Counted from the first letter of the stretch, positions 1-14,608 are shown. The stretch is DNA of 64,000 nt from Atopsyche davidsoni (GCA_022113835.1 JAILWY010000026.1:8583001-8647000); one strand, 5' to 3'. The notes: generated by a model not told the origin, from the letters alone. Translations and numbers: made by a program.

Positions 1-524
1 TGACTAGAATACTTTTAAATATTTTGACCTCAAAACGAATATTTTTTAAAAACTAATAATAATTTATTATTTTGAATTTTATAAATTACATCGTCTATCA
101 AACATAAATAAAAGAAAAAGAACTTATTATATAATACATAAGGCCTCAAACATTTTATACAAGAATATTATGGGAAAAATATTTCAATACGTATATTACT
201 GACAAAATAAAACTAAAAAACTAAGATAGTCTTTATAAACAAGTAAAAAATAAGTGTTTTTTGTATTAATTTAAAAATCAAGTATTTAGTTTTATTTGAT
301 ATTCTTTAATGTGCTCATTTTTATAATTTACGTTTGTGCACTGATGTGCATTAAAAAATTAATTCCTAAATTCATCATCCCTTCTTAAATATAGTACGTG
401 TAGCCGATTATAATGCATTATTTGCTTCGAAAATAAATTTTCTTGTCACAACTGATATATATTCTTCTTCGTTTCTCAGTTAAAAGTCCCAAATAATCCA
501 CCGAGAACATAAATATACAAGGCA

Positions 525-608
525 ATGGGGTCTTTAAGTCTGCACCAAATTTACTTCCCGCGTTTGATGTGTGGACTTAATGGACTCTATTTGCTCACGG
601 TGGTGCCG
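525..608 (+). CDS. candidate first coding exon, unrecognised
   Basis: An ATG at 525 opens 28 codons that end exactly at a consensus 5' splice site, GTAAGTGCG, at 609. An in-frame TAA lies upstream at 510, so this ATG is the first possible start. If the donor is not used, the frame stops at 621. The peptide begins MGSLSLHQIYF and ends in a hydrophobic stretch (GLYLLTVVP), like a signal peptide or membrane anchor. The patch is richer in G+C than its surroundings. I do not recognise the protein and see no partner exon. A chance start-plus-donor pair is quite possible. Confidence 0.18.
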
Positions 609-623
609 GTAAGTGCGTATTAA

Positions 624-3600
624 ATTGATGTCGCGGTCGTAACGGAAACGTCTTCGTAATGTAAACGTCACTGTGGAAAATCGACACACACGCTACGTGA
701 AAAGCCTAAAAAAATGAAAAAAATATTAATAAAATATGTAATCGCGTCTATTATATTTGAATTTGTCGCATTTTTAAACAACGCGAGTAGATTATTTTTC
801 TGTGTGTGAAAATGTTTTTTTAATGACTCAAATTTAATCCTTCAGGAATTAAATTCAAAAACACAATTATATTATTGTTTTTTTTTATCACTAAACCTTT
901 TCAGGCTTTTAAATGCTCATTTCCGAAGTATAAGCTAAACTCTTTTTTATAATAGGAGATTCCGGTAAATAATTTTCTCTCTTGTAAAAGAAAAAGCACG
1001 GCTTTAGCAAATCAGTAACAAAGCTTCACACTTTAAAGGAATTCTTTTAAATCTATTTTGGCTCAAACTCGCACTGCCGGGCTGCTTATCCGACGCTGGG
1101 GGGTAGATCGGATCCCATCGAGCCTTCATAGGTTTTTTTTTTTTCGTAATCCGCTCTTAACGAACGTCTTAAAAATCAATTGGAGTCACAGATCCGCACG
1201 CGGTGGGGGTGTATATACCAACTAGGGCGGCGATACGAGAGATTCAATTTTAAGTTCAGGCTGAAATTGGCACAAATTACTTATTGCATTTTTAGGGGAC
1301 ACAAAACCGCAAAATTTAACACCACATTATTCTGAAATTTTTATATATTTTTAGGAAGGTTGATACAGCTCGATCAAATTTGTAACGTATGTTTGCACCT
1401 TTTTTTATTTAATTTTATTTATCGATATATTTACGTACCGTTTATTGAATTTAAAATACATCTACAAAAACCACTTTGCTTCAGCTTCAGTTATATAAAT
1501 TCAAAAGATCGATTTAAATAAAATTAAGGAATTCGATAATAATGACTTCAAATAAAAATTTTATTGGTCACTTGATCAAATTCATATTCTTTAACTTTTG
1601 ATTTTTTTATAAATACAGAAAATGTTTATTTGTGTTTTCAATATTTAGCTCGTTTTAAACTTTGAGTATAATAATAGTATTTAGTACTATTTGTACATGT
1701 TTAAATTCTTTATTGCGAAAAAAACAATTATTTATTCTTTTGAAACTGGTATTGTGTATTTTTCCGTTTAAATAATAAACGCTATTGCACAAAGTTGTTA
1801 AATTTTCTAGAGTGCCTCATTTAAAATTTATCGGAAGGAAAATTCACCCTTATTACTTAGGTAGAAGCGCTCACTTCAGCATTGCAAAGCACGAAACAAT
1901 TACCAACTCAAGTTTCTTGGCACTAAACTGAAATTACTTAGAGTATTATAACTTTAACTTACACCTTTGAAATCAACCGAGAAAACTAGCCAACTTTGCA
2001 TTCAGGGGCATCGAAATCGGGTGCAATACTTCACCGCAGGAAACCAAACATAATTTAAAGAATTTTTTTATATCCTCTCAACTGTACATTTTTTATCGAT
2101 TGTATGAAAGTTTTCACATCATTAAAATTATCTCTCCTACAAGCTGCAGGTAGTAATGCTCGGAATTATAAAAATTTTATGTTACACCTTAATTATTCAA
2201 AATACAGCATTAAAAACGTTTAAATACTAAGGAGCGACCTACAGGTTATATATTATAAATATTTAAAAAAAAAACCATCAAAATTCTCCATTTAACCATC
2301 ATTCTACAATAAAATATCTCATAAAATTTAATTCGAATTGGAAATAATAAAATCCACGCTCACGTCTTACCAATATTTCATAAATATCTCCAATAATGCG
2401 CTAATGATGCAATGCTTAAAATATTCGAGTTGCGAAGTAGTTAATTTGTAAAAAAAATATTCACATTGTTTATTGCTTATTACCCGACAAAAACGATAAA
2501 ATATCCGTCGTCTATAAATATATTTTCAATAGATAATGTGCAATTTTTATTTCAGTGCTTGTTTTGTGAAATATTTAATGAAGGACTTTGGGTTTTTTAA
2601 ATATATAATCCAAGTTATAAAATAATAGTTTAAATACTAAATATATTTAAAATATACTTTATCGGTTATTTTAACTTATCCTTATATGGTATTTGCGGGA
2701 ATCAAAACTTCGGAAGCAGACTCAAATAAGAGGTACGCTATCTTATTTTAGAATGAGTATTTAATATGCAATATTGGTTGTTTTAATTCCTTTTGAAAAC
2801 CACCGTTAAACGCCGTTAACCACCTAGAAATAATATTTTTGAATAAAATAATTGTTTACCTAATTGCTTATTATTATATAAAATCTCACTCTGTTTGATA
2901 ATGCCAAAGTGAAAGGTTGGTGAAACCGGTCACTAATAAAAATAAAAATGTGAAAAATCACTCAAGTATTTTATTCAAAAATATTAAAATGGAATTCCAC
3001 CAACTACTCTCTGTCAAAAATATTGAATTACCTAGAAATAACACAATAAGTCTATTTAGAGACAAAATTAAGATTCGTCAGGTCACACGGTTTCAGTTAT
3101 TAATCTGCTTATAATTTCCGATACGTCGATTTATCAGTCAATATTAATGTAAGCTTCTCCGGATGCAACGATTTGTATGCATATGGTAAACAATCAAAGC
3201 AAACACTTTAAGTCTCTGAACATTCTGTACTAGAAGTGCCTGAGGGTTCTAAAGTCGAGGGAAGCAGCCACGCCTGAAGTTTAAACCAAACATTCATAAG
3301 ACTTGTTCCGAAGTACGATATATTGAAGTTAGGGCAACAACAGAAGCTTTTCATAAAGTTATTATTTTAAAATATTATTAATGCTTTAAAGTTATACATA
3401 GAAAATTAAAAGTTATCCAGTTGCGTTGTAAATAGTTCATACTACGCCAATAGACTTCAAGCAACTGATGAGATTAGTGACATGTCATTTTTAATCAACT
3501 TTAACGTATAACTTGTTATTTCGTAATTCACATAAATACAAATATACTGACGATAATATAAAATATCAATTGTATAATGATTTTTTAGTTTAAAAAAATT

Positions 3601-6480
3601 ACCTTTGTACTTATATGCCATATTTTTCATTATTTTTTTATGAGTCAATTAAATACTAAGCAGTTTAACTTAAATATTTTAAATCTTCCAAAATCTGGTA
3701 AGGAGTATTGTATTTAAACATGATTGAATAACAAAGGATAAGTCTTCAAATTAGAAGGCAAGCTCTTGGACTTAATGATATGAATATTAATCTTATAAGC
3801 AGAATACATTTTAATATTTCCGCGATGTCGTCATTACGGCACCGAGAAAATTCATAAATGTAAATTTTTATTCCGTCTCAGTTAGGCAGATTTTCACCCT
3901 TAAAAGCATTTTTCGCTCAGCGAAATGTCACATTATGAGGCCTTAAAATTTCAATATTCTTCAAGAATATCCCATATTAAAAGTAAAATATCATTTTTAC
4001 TACACTTTTATCGTTACAGATTTAACTTTAAGATATGAACAGGATGACTCGGCCGCGTTTACGTTAGCCTCTCTCGATTCACTGAATCTCCATGCTCCGA
4101 TTTGACTTCCCCTATCGGAAACTAAATATTCGTCGATACTTTTCGCCTGCAAGAATTTAAAATTATTTACCTATTAGACTGCTTCATGTACTTTTTAGTA
4201 AGCTTAATGATAGTACACTATTGTTAGACTTTGATTAACGATTAAATAAAGCTTAATTTTCTAAAAATAATTGATTGGTCAGCATAATAAAATAATTACT
4301 GCAGATAAATATCCATGGGGGTCAAACCAGCCACCTCGCTCAAGAATCATGAATCTTACCATTGATGCCATAACTTCACAATGTGTAAACTAAAAGTTTT
4401 AAAGCCCATTTGATTATTATCGGATATTCGATTGTGAAAAGGGATGTAACGAAATATTAGTTGGGTATTACATTTGTCCATCCCCTTATACACGCTTTGT
4501 ATACTTTCAGACTTTTATTGACGAAGTGTTTCAATAAACTTAAAATATATACATGAGTAATAATTCCAAGAGCCTCAGAACTCGTACCAATCATAGGTCA
4601 ATACTTGTAACAAATGGGCTCTCGGATAGAAAGTAATAGCCAATACAAATATAATAAATAACTTACATCAGCTTTTACTCTTAGTCCAATATTTTTTTCT
4701 AACAGATTAATGGTCTATATCGATGCTTCAGTTGCAAATACATCAATTTGTAAAATAATACTGCATTAATTTATTCAGAAAAAAATTAACGAATGACTTT
4801 TATGTGCTTGTTAAAAATTGAGGTTTTTGGTTAATGATGTATTTTTGAATAAATCCTATTATTTAAAAAGTTATTTGGTAGATCAAACTTTTGTATGGTC
4901 TCTATATGGCAGCAATTTTTCAATTGTAGTGTTCACTGGCTTGAAAACCAAAAAAAATAATTTACGGTTTGTTTAATAATATGTTAATTCTTATATTATT
5001 TTAATTCATTTATTTCATTAAATAAACGATTAAAAAGTCATTTAATATGTTTAAGGTAGTTCACTTTTTTAGTTGTTGGATTTAATGCATACCACATTAT
5101 GTTGCATTTTATAAATAGCCTTCTAATTTGTATTTAAGGTTTATATTATTATAATTCAAACTCGGCAAGAATAGCGAAGGGTTTAAGTGTACCTAAAAAA
5201 AATTACCGAGAGAAAACATTTATTTTTTATGTCTGTCTTATGTGGAACCTAAAACAACCCAGAGTTGAAGGCTGGCTTCCCTGAAGTGGATGGTAAAAAT
5301 AAAAGTAAAAACGATCGTAAAGTTATTTAAAAGTATTCTTATTCTCTTGTCGCTACCTTCAAGGTCATGAAAATCCTTCTTATTGTTACCTTTTCAGGTC
5401 TCGAAATCCATATTTCTGTCTTTCCTCGATTTGACATGAAGTATGATTTGTAATCCCACTGATGGATAGCTTAGTTTTCATTTCCATATTTAATAAAAAA
5501 TATACCCTACAACGTATCGATTAATCAATGCAACAATTTAATTTGTGGTAATAGTTTAAATGGATACCATCAGCAATATTTAGACGATTAAATCCATTGG
5601 ATCTGTGTAGTTTAGTTCACATATTATTATTCTCAATAAATCGAAATAGAGACTACAATAGGCGCTTTTGATTTTATGGAGATATAATGATTTTTCTTCT
5701 CCATTGTGGTAAATCCTGATTAATTGTTATATATGATCTCGAGTAATTCAGCAATCTCTTTGCATTATGTATTACACGTAAAATTAACAATGGTCAACGT
5801 CACGTAGTCAGTAATTTTTTTTTCAAGAAAATACATTTGTTTAGAATTATTTTGCTACACGAGAAATTGCTAGTGCTAAAATTTATTTAATCCAAACATT
5901 TTGCGAGTCATTTAAATTTTTATCTCTAGGTTATTTCTAAAATATTTTCATTTTATACTGTAATAAATCATAAATAAAATATAATTTTAAGGGACCATTT
6001 GAAGTGGAAAATATATTTTATTCCGTATGGATTTAGTTTTTTTATATTCATCCCGGTAAACATAACCAGATAAAAAATTCAAGCTTCAATAAAGAATTTA
6101 GATTTTTTATCAATAGGGATGTGAATCAAAATATAAACTGCATTAATGAAAAGTTATGAAAAGTTATGAAATGTTTTCAAATATGCAATTTTTAAAAACT
6201 AATGAAATTAATTTCAAGTAATTTAATCAATATTTTAGTATTTAATCAATTCAATTTTAAATAATCAATCAATTTTTAGACCTTTTGTAATGCCTAATAG
6301 GACAGTTGAAAAATTCTTTAAAAAATACATCATAAACTGAAGGTTAACTAAACTATAGATAGAAAAACAGAAAAAATAGATAATCTTTAACAAAATATTG
6401 TAAACAAAACCACGTTGTAACATGATAAAATATATAACCCCAAAATATAACTGCATTTTTTATGTGTGATGGATTTTTCA
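624..6480. other. AT-rich non-coding stretch
   Basis: Almost entirely AT-rich sequence with long A and T runs. Small GC bumps occur at about 1065-1250, 3230-3285 and 4045-4140. I could not support an exon, RNA gene or mobile element in them. An exact 10-bp direct repeat (TGAAAAGTTA, two copies plus a partial third) sits at 6147-6172. The two open frames of just over 60 codons (2917-3114 plus, 3457-3648 minus) have the lysine, asparagine and isoleucine-rich composition expected of random AT-rich DNA. Confidence 0.6.
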
Positions 6481-9400
6481 TATTTAAATGGAGGTGGTTT
6501 TATGGAAAAGCTTCCGGTTTATCCGATGGCTTAAGATAACAGTCCGGGAGCCTCTGTTCTTCTCGCCCACAGGATCTACGCTAATATAAGAGATACAGGG
6601 CCACCGATAAAGGACCTTAATTCTCTCTTTTTATAGGCCCATATATCTTTCGAATAGCTTCTTTTTCAGATGCAACTTAGCGGTTTTACTAGAAGCCGTG
6701 CCAAGAATTGTATATTTTTTAATATTCCGTGGGTTCGTTTATAAAAAATAATTTACATAAATATGTAGAAATTACCTTGGGATTGAAGTTTTTCGCTATA
6801 ATTAAGCAAAATTACGCCAAATTTAAGCTCGTTTTGTACTGAATTTTATAAAATATTCATTTCGTGAGATAGTTATTATAAAACATCCATTTTCGCCACA
6901 TTACCCTAGAATTTATAAACAAAAGTAATTTATTCAAATCGTGCAAATATTCTCTTTTTCGTTACTCATGATAAAACTCACTTTTATAATTTAAACTTTT
7001 TAAATATAAATGTTTTGCCTTAATTACAAATATACATATTATATCATCCTTATATTTTAAAAGTAGATATTTAACCCATATGTGCTATTTTAACGAGCCA
7101 CTCAAAAGACATACAACTTTAAAGTTGTTCGTAAAAAAAGCATAATTTTTTTCGCCATCACTTTAAAATGCTCATTTAAATTCCTCTTTTCATAAAGTCC
7201 AGTTAATATCGTAGATCGTAGAGGAATGTAGATAATTTATAAGATTGATGATATGAGTAAAATTAAAATAGTAAAAAATAGAAGTCCCTTTAATATTATC
7301 GGGAAAATCATTTCACTACATATAAAATTTCTGCCTTCTTATTTCATTTTGAAAATTAACAAAATAAAATGTAAAATTAAAAAGACCTGAATAAAAGTTT
7401 CAAGAACGCTAATATTTATAGTATCCTAATAAATTATTTATCAGTGGTAAATATTCTGGGTTCTATGGAAATTTAGTATATATGTCAAGCTTTCTCTCGG
7501 TTGCCTTCAGTTTATCGATCTGCACTAATCCATTAGCCGGTGCGTAATTTTTGACATTTCTAAGTATCAGAGCTGACTTGAAAACGTTAATATCAATTGA
7601 AAGAATCCTCCCATACAACCTGGCGTATAATCTCATTCCGCTCGGTTCTCTCGTTTGAGTTTTCAACTCGAATTGATAAATGGGGCGCAATAAAAATCCA
7701 CGGGATTCCAAAAAAATGAGAATCGTTACAATCAGTTTTCATTTCGGAGTAATCTCTTTGCCTCCCCTGGCATATCGTTTTTGTGAATTTACGCGTGCCT
7801 CCAAAACCTAATGACTGGCATGGGAAATAAGCTACTGTCATACTAAATAATTAATACATTTCGTGTATTCTTTTATTAAAACTCTATGTTACAGCAGTCG
7901 GGTTGAAGCTTCGGATTGTATCTGAAATCTATTGTATCTGAAATGAATGAGAGAAAATAAACTTCGTGCATAAGCCAAGCCAGAGAACATTTTCTTGAAC
8001 AAGTATTTCAAAAGGTTTCTTTCTTTTACAGTGCTTTCTTCTGGTTAAATTTAGAGAAGAGAAATTCTTTTCAGTATCATTACATCACATCAAATCGATC
8101 GATACATTTTTATATAAATCTTAAAAATTATATGTATTTACCTTAAAATTATTTAATTTTCCACATTGAGATATTTGAAAGATAAAAAATATTGAAAATA
8201 ACCTACAATAAATTGGATACGTTAAAAACTAACTAATACAGAAGTTTATAAATGTGTTTATGGAATAAAGTTCTCAAAACGTGTCCATATATAGTAAATA
8301 GAGTTCCTGTCTTTTGGAAGAAGATTGCCCAAGATAAACCAAATTGGTCCAACATTACTGTGGAACCACAGTCCACTTGATTTTTGTCTACAAGAAATTA
8401 GTTTTATTTTTATGTACCAACTATTTCCACTTGGTGTTTTGCATTATCCAAATAGCCATTTTTGATCTTATAATATGATTTTAATTTATTTATTTCAGTC
8501 TTATTCTCTTCACCTTTTCAAAGGTCGCTGTTATAACAAAAAAAATCTTTGATATTATCAACTATTTTTTTTTTTTAAATTAGGCGTTGTTTTATTTTTG
8601 GGTCGAAAACTAACGTTGCATTTAAAGTCAACATCATCAGTAAAAACTTTGATATCTATGGGGGTAAATTCGATACGCGTGTGTCTATTTTAAATGCGAG
8701 TGCACTATCCTCAATGAAATAAAAAGCTTTAAATACAACTGACCACAATAAATGTTTATCTATTAAGTAATGCTGGTTTAATAGCATTGTTTCAGTGATC
8801 CAAGCGTAATGTCGAAAGACGAAAATACAATCCGCGATACACAATTTCTTGGCGCGCCTTCCCGACCGCAAACATCTCGACTTGTGTTTGATCCAAGTTA
8901 CAAGTTGTTTAAGTCATTTTAATTCTCTTTCACTAACAACTATCTATTTAAATTTAAAAATAATAATAAAACATCATACGCCTCGGTATAGTTGTTTTAT
9001 GTTTCAAATTCGAAACGATTCTCTGATAATAATCTGTAATCAAAAACACAATTAAACCCAATATGAACATTGTATATTTTATAACATGCCTCTTTATTAA
9101 TATCCATTCTCAATTCACATCTCAAAGAAGACTCTAAATAATTGTTAATACTCGGTTTAATAAAAAAATCCGGTTCTTAAACTTTTGGTATAATTAAGGG
9201 ATTTTTAAACTTTATGGTTAGAAGCGCTTATCCGAATGGTTTTCATCAGAAGCATTCTTTTCTTCATCATATTTGGCTATATCATATTATGTATACTGTT
9301 GTAATGAAAAATTAGAATCACCATTACAAGGAAAACCCTCGCTTCAAATTATTAGCGAAGCTGTTATTAACATCACTTATGACATCATTAGCCCACCTTT

Positions 9401-12400
9401 CCTCTCTGGGGTGTAATAATTATTAGAGAATAATCAAAAGGCTCATAGCACTATAAACTACAAACGATAGATCGCGAGAGACATCCTTGTTTGAGTTTCG
9501 CTGCAGGTAAAGTGACTGGTTGTATTTACGGAGACTTTCCCCTTAACACAAAGCTTTGCAATTTCACTTAGCGTACGTCGGGTCTCGTGACAAACGCTGT
9601 TTTTCATAACTCTTTGAAAATTTATCACAGAGAATGTTTTAGTTTTTTATGTTCAATATTCACGCTGTAAAATGGCGTATAAAGAAAATTTCACACGGAC
9701 ACAAAAAAGTAATTTTCCCCTTGTGAGTATTGATTTAAATGTTTTAATGCTATATTCATTAATTAAATCACTTTACAGAAATGAATAACAGTTTTTTTTA
9801 AATAACCGTTAATCGGATTATTTATGATTTTGTGGTTTTATTTAGTCATTTTAAAAATAAGACAACAAGTTAGAACAATTTATTGACTACGTAGGTCGTT
9901 AAATTCACCATTTATATGTGGAAAGGAAATAGAAATATTGAAAAATACAATCTTTGGCAATACTAAGGAATCTTCAAGGAAAAACCGAATAAACGGTTAA
10001 TATATAATATTTTTGAGAATCGTAAGAGTTTGCTAAATTATAAATTTTTAACCTACCGCAAGATAAATGTATATAATATTTTAAAAGTATTGTGTGTGTA
10101 TTTTTTGTTTATCAATTAACAACATCCTTATGAGTTTAATAAGGTACATTTTGCTGTGATATAAAAAAAATACTGTATTGTAAAGTAACTTACTGGAGAT
10201 TTTCAAGGGTAGTACAAAACTACTTAAATCCTCCAATTTTAATATAAATATAAAACACAAATCCAACAAAAAAAACACCGTAATTTATTAAAAATGTTTT
10301 CTATTCAAGAAGTTGACATAAAACTGACATCCATATATCAAATACTAACTGATTTACTTAGAATATCTGAAAATCTTATACAGTTTTTACGTAAGCACAC
10401 AAGTTTGTGGAAAATAGTTTTTTTTGATATTTATATATTTTAAATGTAGAATTTTTAGTATTTTATACAAAACGGCTACACTGTTGGATCAATATTCTGT
10501 GGGATAAAAATTTTGTGGCATTTTACGTGCTTCGTTTACTTTCATCTCTTTCATTACATTACTCTCTTTACTTTATACTTTATGAACTGAGAAATGTGGC
10601 AAAAAATATATTAATCACCTGTCTGTAGCTTGTCTAGTAGAATCAATTTTGGAAAATTCCCAAATTTTTAGACGCTTTTTAAGCAATTTTCCACGAGTCT
10701 TTGAAAAACTTAATACGATTACATAAAACCTATTAAGTTTATACAATCATTCCATTCAACGATACTCTTTTACTATATGTTCACAGTTTTTTTTTTGTTT
10801 ATTAGGTAAACTGTATTTTTTTAAATATCTAATTAAAATTTTAAAAAACCCTTAATTTCAAACTTGTAAAGAGTATGCACGAATATTCAAAGAATACTTT
10901 TATATATTAAATACACAACACAAAAGGACATCTCTTTGTAAGAATACAATATTTCATTTTTATTATTTTAATAGAATAAAAAGATCAAAAACGGGGTCAA
11001 AAGATATTTTTAATGTAAAAAATTGGCTTTGTTGCGATAAGTCAAATTAAAATTATGAAAAACTCATTCATCATTTTTTTATTTGAAAATTTTTCATTAT
11101 ATATGTCATTTTTCACAAAAATATTAAATTAATTGTGAATAAATGGAAGTTAGGCTAAATTTATAATTGTCGTTACTACATATTTTTAAAAAAATATGCA
11201 AAAATGGTTAATTTAAAATAAATGTTATAAAATATTATTTATTGAACATACAAAGAAACACCTTAATTTATAGTCTTTACAAATTTCTTGGGGATGATAA
11301 TAAATGCTATTTAATTCTTGAAAAAGAGGGTGAAAACCATATTTCCGTCCAATATATACAAAATTGAATATTCTGGATTAAATTTTCACTGTTTTATGTT
11401 GATTAATTTTTATCCTATTTTGTCATTTTATTTAGCTTATTTTTATCCTATTAAATCGCCATAAAATTCAATAGTATAAGCAGAGATTAATTAACTTCCC
11501 CAGATGAGATCGGATAAGGAAGCAGGGGAGACAGCAGGGTGAAAACTGCCCTGCTTTTGACAAGTAAATGAAGAGGCTACGATGTTGCAAGGAGACATCA
11601 ACCCTACAGCCTGGATATAATAATTACGAAAATGCCATCTGCAGTACTTGACTAATTGATAATTTAACAAGTGGAAAGTGTTCAAGCACTCTTTAATATT
11701 TCTCAAATTAATAGAGGTGATTTCGTTATCGAATTTTAATTATAAGAAAATAAACTTCCACGGTATTTACAAACAAAAAAAATCACTGCATTCTCTTATT
11801 TATATGAAATAATATCAAAATCAAGATGTGGTTATAATCTTAAATGTTATATACTATTTAAATAATACAATATTCATATAAAAGTATCAAGCTATCTGCT
11901 CTATATTATTTTAAATATTTTATAAGGAAAAAAATGTACATCACTAGCCAATAACTCATATTGCTATTGATTTAAATTAATTTTTATTTGTACACTTACT
12001 TTTGTTTGTGCTCACAATTCAATTGAACTAAAAAATACATTTCACCACTTCACGGAGCAGTAGTTAACAAGTTTGCCTGTCGACATTGAGTTACAGTTTT
12101 ATCGGTGGATATATGATAATAGATTGTATTTTCTTTTAAAAAATAAATTCAAATTGACTAGAAAAAGCTTGCTTTATATGTAGTTCGTAACCTAAAATTT
12201 TAAGTAGTTTGGTTTCGCCTTTGCTTGTTGTCACAAATAGCACGGCGTAAACATAAATTTGAAGTGCGTGTAAGTTTGTAGATTCTAGGATATACTCTCG
12301 GCATGTGTTTGTCTCAAGTTTTCTATTGGTTGCTATTTGTACACTGCCAAATTTTGAAGAAAAAACTCTGATATGACGCGTCGTAGAGATCCAACTGTAT

Positions 12401-12990
12401 AAGCCACGGCTATTTCTCATTCTCAGTGTTTAGTTCCACAAGACACTCTATCTTCATTCATTTTATTTTACTTTCAATTTATATCGTTTAGTAATGGACT
12501 TGAATAGCCATTTTGAATGTAGCTCATCTTGAACTACTGAAAAGGTCAATCACGTGTCTTATAAATATATTTTCTTTTTTGGCCGATTATTTTGTAGCTT
12601 TTAGATTAAATAAGCGATGCCAGAAATATTTGTGATATATAAAAATTCATATGAAAGAGAATTTTGGGAAAAAAAATTGTACAAAAAATATAGTGTTCTA
12701 TGCCCAAGACATATATCTTCGCTGCTTGTGCCAAAAATGTACGTGCTGTTAAATTCCGGAGCTCGAAAAAATGTTGCGGTCTAAGAAAAAACATGTCCAT
12801 AGTAAAACGTACCATTCTTTTTGCTTTATTATTAAGTGATCTGTTAACTTAATAACCTTAATTTTTGAAAGTAGAAAATTTATCACGGATGGTAATTAAA
12901 ATAATTTTAGGTTAATAAAACGTTCTCGGTTTTTAATAACACTTTATTCTGCGACGCACATAGCTTACGTCTTTTTTGTTATCTCGATAC
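6481..12990. other. AT-rich non-coding stretch with two GC bumps
   Basis: GC bumps lie at about 6490-6610 and 7590-7840. The second holds two overlapping minus-strand frames of 82 codons (7463-7711 and 7593-7841). Because two frames are open over the same bases and neither resembles a known family, I read them as low stop-codon density rather than genes. The rest is AT-rich with nothing I can name, apart from the 11533-11555 hairpin. Confidence 0.5.
11533..11555. repeat. 7-bp-arm hairpin
   Basis: AGCAGGG at 11533-11539 is the exact reverse complement of CCCTGCT at 11549-11555, with a 9-nt loop. A near copy of the left arm, AGCAGGGG, lies just upstream at 11521. It is a compact GC-rich stem in an otherwise AT-rich region. 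Function is unknown. Confidence 0.8.
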
Positions 12991-12994
12991 TTAC

Positions 12995-13064
12995 AGTAAA
13001 CTTTATCGTCAACATTCTCTTTAATTGTCATTTTCACCCGTCCTTGAGAAAATCTTGTCTCCAC
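12995..13064 (-). CDS. candidate internal exon, unrecognised
   Basis: Read on the minus strand, a 3' splice site (AAGTTTTATAG) precedes position 13064 and a 5' splice site (GTAAGTATC) follows at 12994. Between them 23 codons plus one base are open, giving a peptide that starts VETRFSQGRVKM and ends ENVDDKVY. The same frame also stays open across the donor for about 20 more codons, so an unspliced reading cannot be excluded. An in-frame TAG is part of the acceptor itself. The composition is mixed and charged, unlike the poly-K/N/I frames nearby. No family is recognised. Confidence 0.25.
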
Positions 13065-14488
13065 CTATAAAACTTTATTTTGGTCTATCCTTAAGTCCAG
13101 AAATATGTACACTCAAACTGTGCTATATTTTTTGGTTTAAACCTTAATTAAATTATTTTAGTTAAATATTCATATTCAAGTTTTTTCTTTCTTTACGTAT
13201 TTAAAATTTAATAATCTCATAAGGTGGTTTTTGTTTGTTTAATAAAGATGGTACAATGACACCTTTTAAAAAAATATTTTCTATATTACTCAAGATTTAA
13301 TCAAAATTTGTTGTCTATATAATAAAATATAAAGACGATTGGTATTATTTAAATATTTGAAATGTGTCGTAAATTATCAAAAAATATATATAATTAAATC
13401 TGTTAAAATCTACTTGCTTTGTCACTCAAAAACCATTAAAAAAATTCTAGTTATATTTTGTTTTCGATTAAGAACATATTACTAGTTTCATACTAATTAA
13501 GCTTCCGTTTTTATAAGGCTCTTCCTTAATTAATTGTAGCCACCAGGCTGATTGATCACTGACGCGCTGTGTGAACTAGAGTTTCATTTCTATTATATTA
13601 TGATCCTCGGGCATATTGTGTTTCCGCCGTACAGTACTATTGACGGGCCGGGCACGTCGAGACGCGGTGTTTGTTTGCCGTTCCTCTTTTATCAGTAATC
13701 CATTTAATTAAATGTTGGTAATTGTAAACGAAGATAAGTCTTTGTGTTCTCCGGGGAATTTGTGAGGATTAAATTGGATTTGACTAGGAGAACTGCTAAG
13801 CCCATTGAAGCTACCTTGTAACAAACTTGTTTTAAATTTAACGTTAACATTTTTAATGAATGTGAAAATACACCATTCTGCTTTAAAATAATTTTAGCTA
13901 GCTAAAAAATATACCTCCAAGTGTATTATGATTCAAAGCAATCAAAGTCAGGTAAAACGGAAAACAGCCGATAAATGAAGCAATGCATTCACTATCACAC
14001 AAACTTTTTTGTCTAGTTAATAAGCTCAAATATTTTAATAAAATGAAATTGATACAAAGGAAATTTGGCAAATATAACAAACAGTTTTTTTAAAAATTAC
14101 TTTTTATATTTTACAATTATGACTAAAAAAATAATGGGCGTGGTAACGTGGGGCGTTTTTTTTATATTTTTATACTACCGTGAAAAATACATTCAATCTT
14201 CTTTAAGATAAAATCGTGTATTCTCTTACTAAGCAGACACAATTGTATTATTTAGTTTTTATTATTATATTAAATAACTTTTCCCTGCTGTTTAGTTACA
14301 TATACTTGACAATAGCCCTCCATCAATATCAATACAATGCAGCTTCCACTTGGCTGCTTAGTTCCGAGACCAGACGGTCCAAGTTCCGTCCCGAGAGGCT
14401 TATCGGACGTGTACTCCGTCCTCCCCCTCCCCCATCTCCTCGGGAGGACCCACTTCCACCCCCGTCTGTCACGCTTCAGAACGCTTAC
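13065..14488. other. AT-rich spacer with GC patch at 13600-13690
   Basis: The spacer contains a short GC-rich patch. A 32-codon ATG-to-stop frame on the plus strand (13600-13698, beginning MILGHIVFPPYS) lies inside it. It has no splice-site support and is too short to call. From 14370 to 14488 the sequence is again GC-rich and open in frames on both strands. If the exon at 14489-14608 is real, this is the start of the intron that follows it. Confidence 0.4.
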
Positions 14489-14608
14489 CTGACCAAAGAC
14501 CCCGGGTAATTTCCTAAGTTTCTCCATGACATCATTGTGGAAATTTGCTAGTGCTTGTAAGATTTCGAGGAATTCTTTGTTGAATAAAACTATTGTTTCT
14601 AATATTCT
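14489..14608 (-). CDS. candidate internal exon, amphipathic helix
   Basis: On the minus strand a polypyrimidine acceptor (TCTTTCGTTTCTAAG) ends just before 14608. A near-perfect donor, CAG followed by GTAAGC, begins at 14488. The 120 bases between are exactly 40 codons in one frame with phase 0 at both ends. The peptide starts RILETIVLFNKEF, passes through EILQALANFHNDVMEKL and ends PGVFGQ. Hydrophobic residues recur every three to four positions, as in an amphipathic helix or coiled coil. The frame remains open upstream to about 14706 and downstream to 14270, so exon limits are uncertain. I do not recognise the family. It is among the best exon candidates in the window, but a chance open frame is still possible. 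Confidence 0.35.

Noticed and set aside
2371..2414. 44-nt minus-strand segment with acceptor and donor-like ends
   Set aside because: Weak acceptor and very short; segments like this are expected many times by chance in AT-rich DNA.
7463..7841. Two overlapping minus-strand frames of 82 codons
   Set aside because: Mutually overlapping, no start context or family resemblance; most likely low stop density.
14330..14400. Possible 5S rRNA-like string (GGAACTAAGCAGCC on minus)
   Set aside because: Match limited to about a dozen bases; the rest of 5S rRNA is absent.
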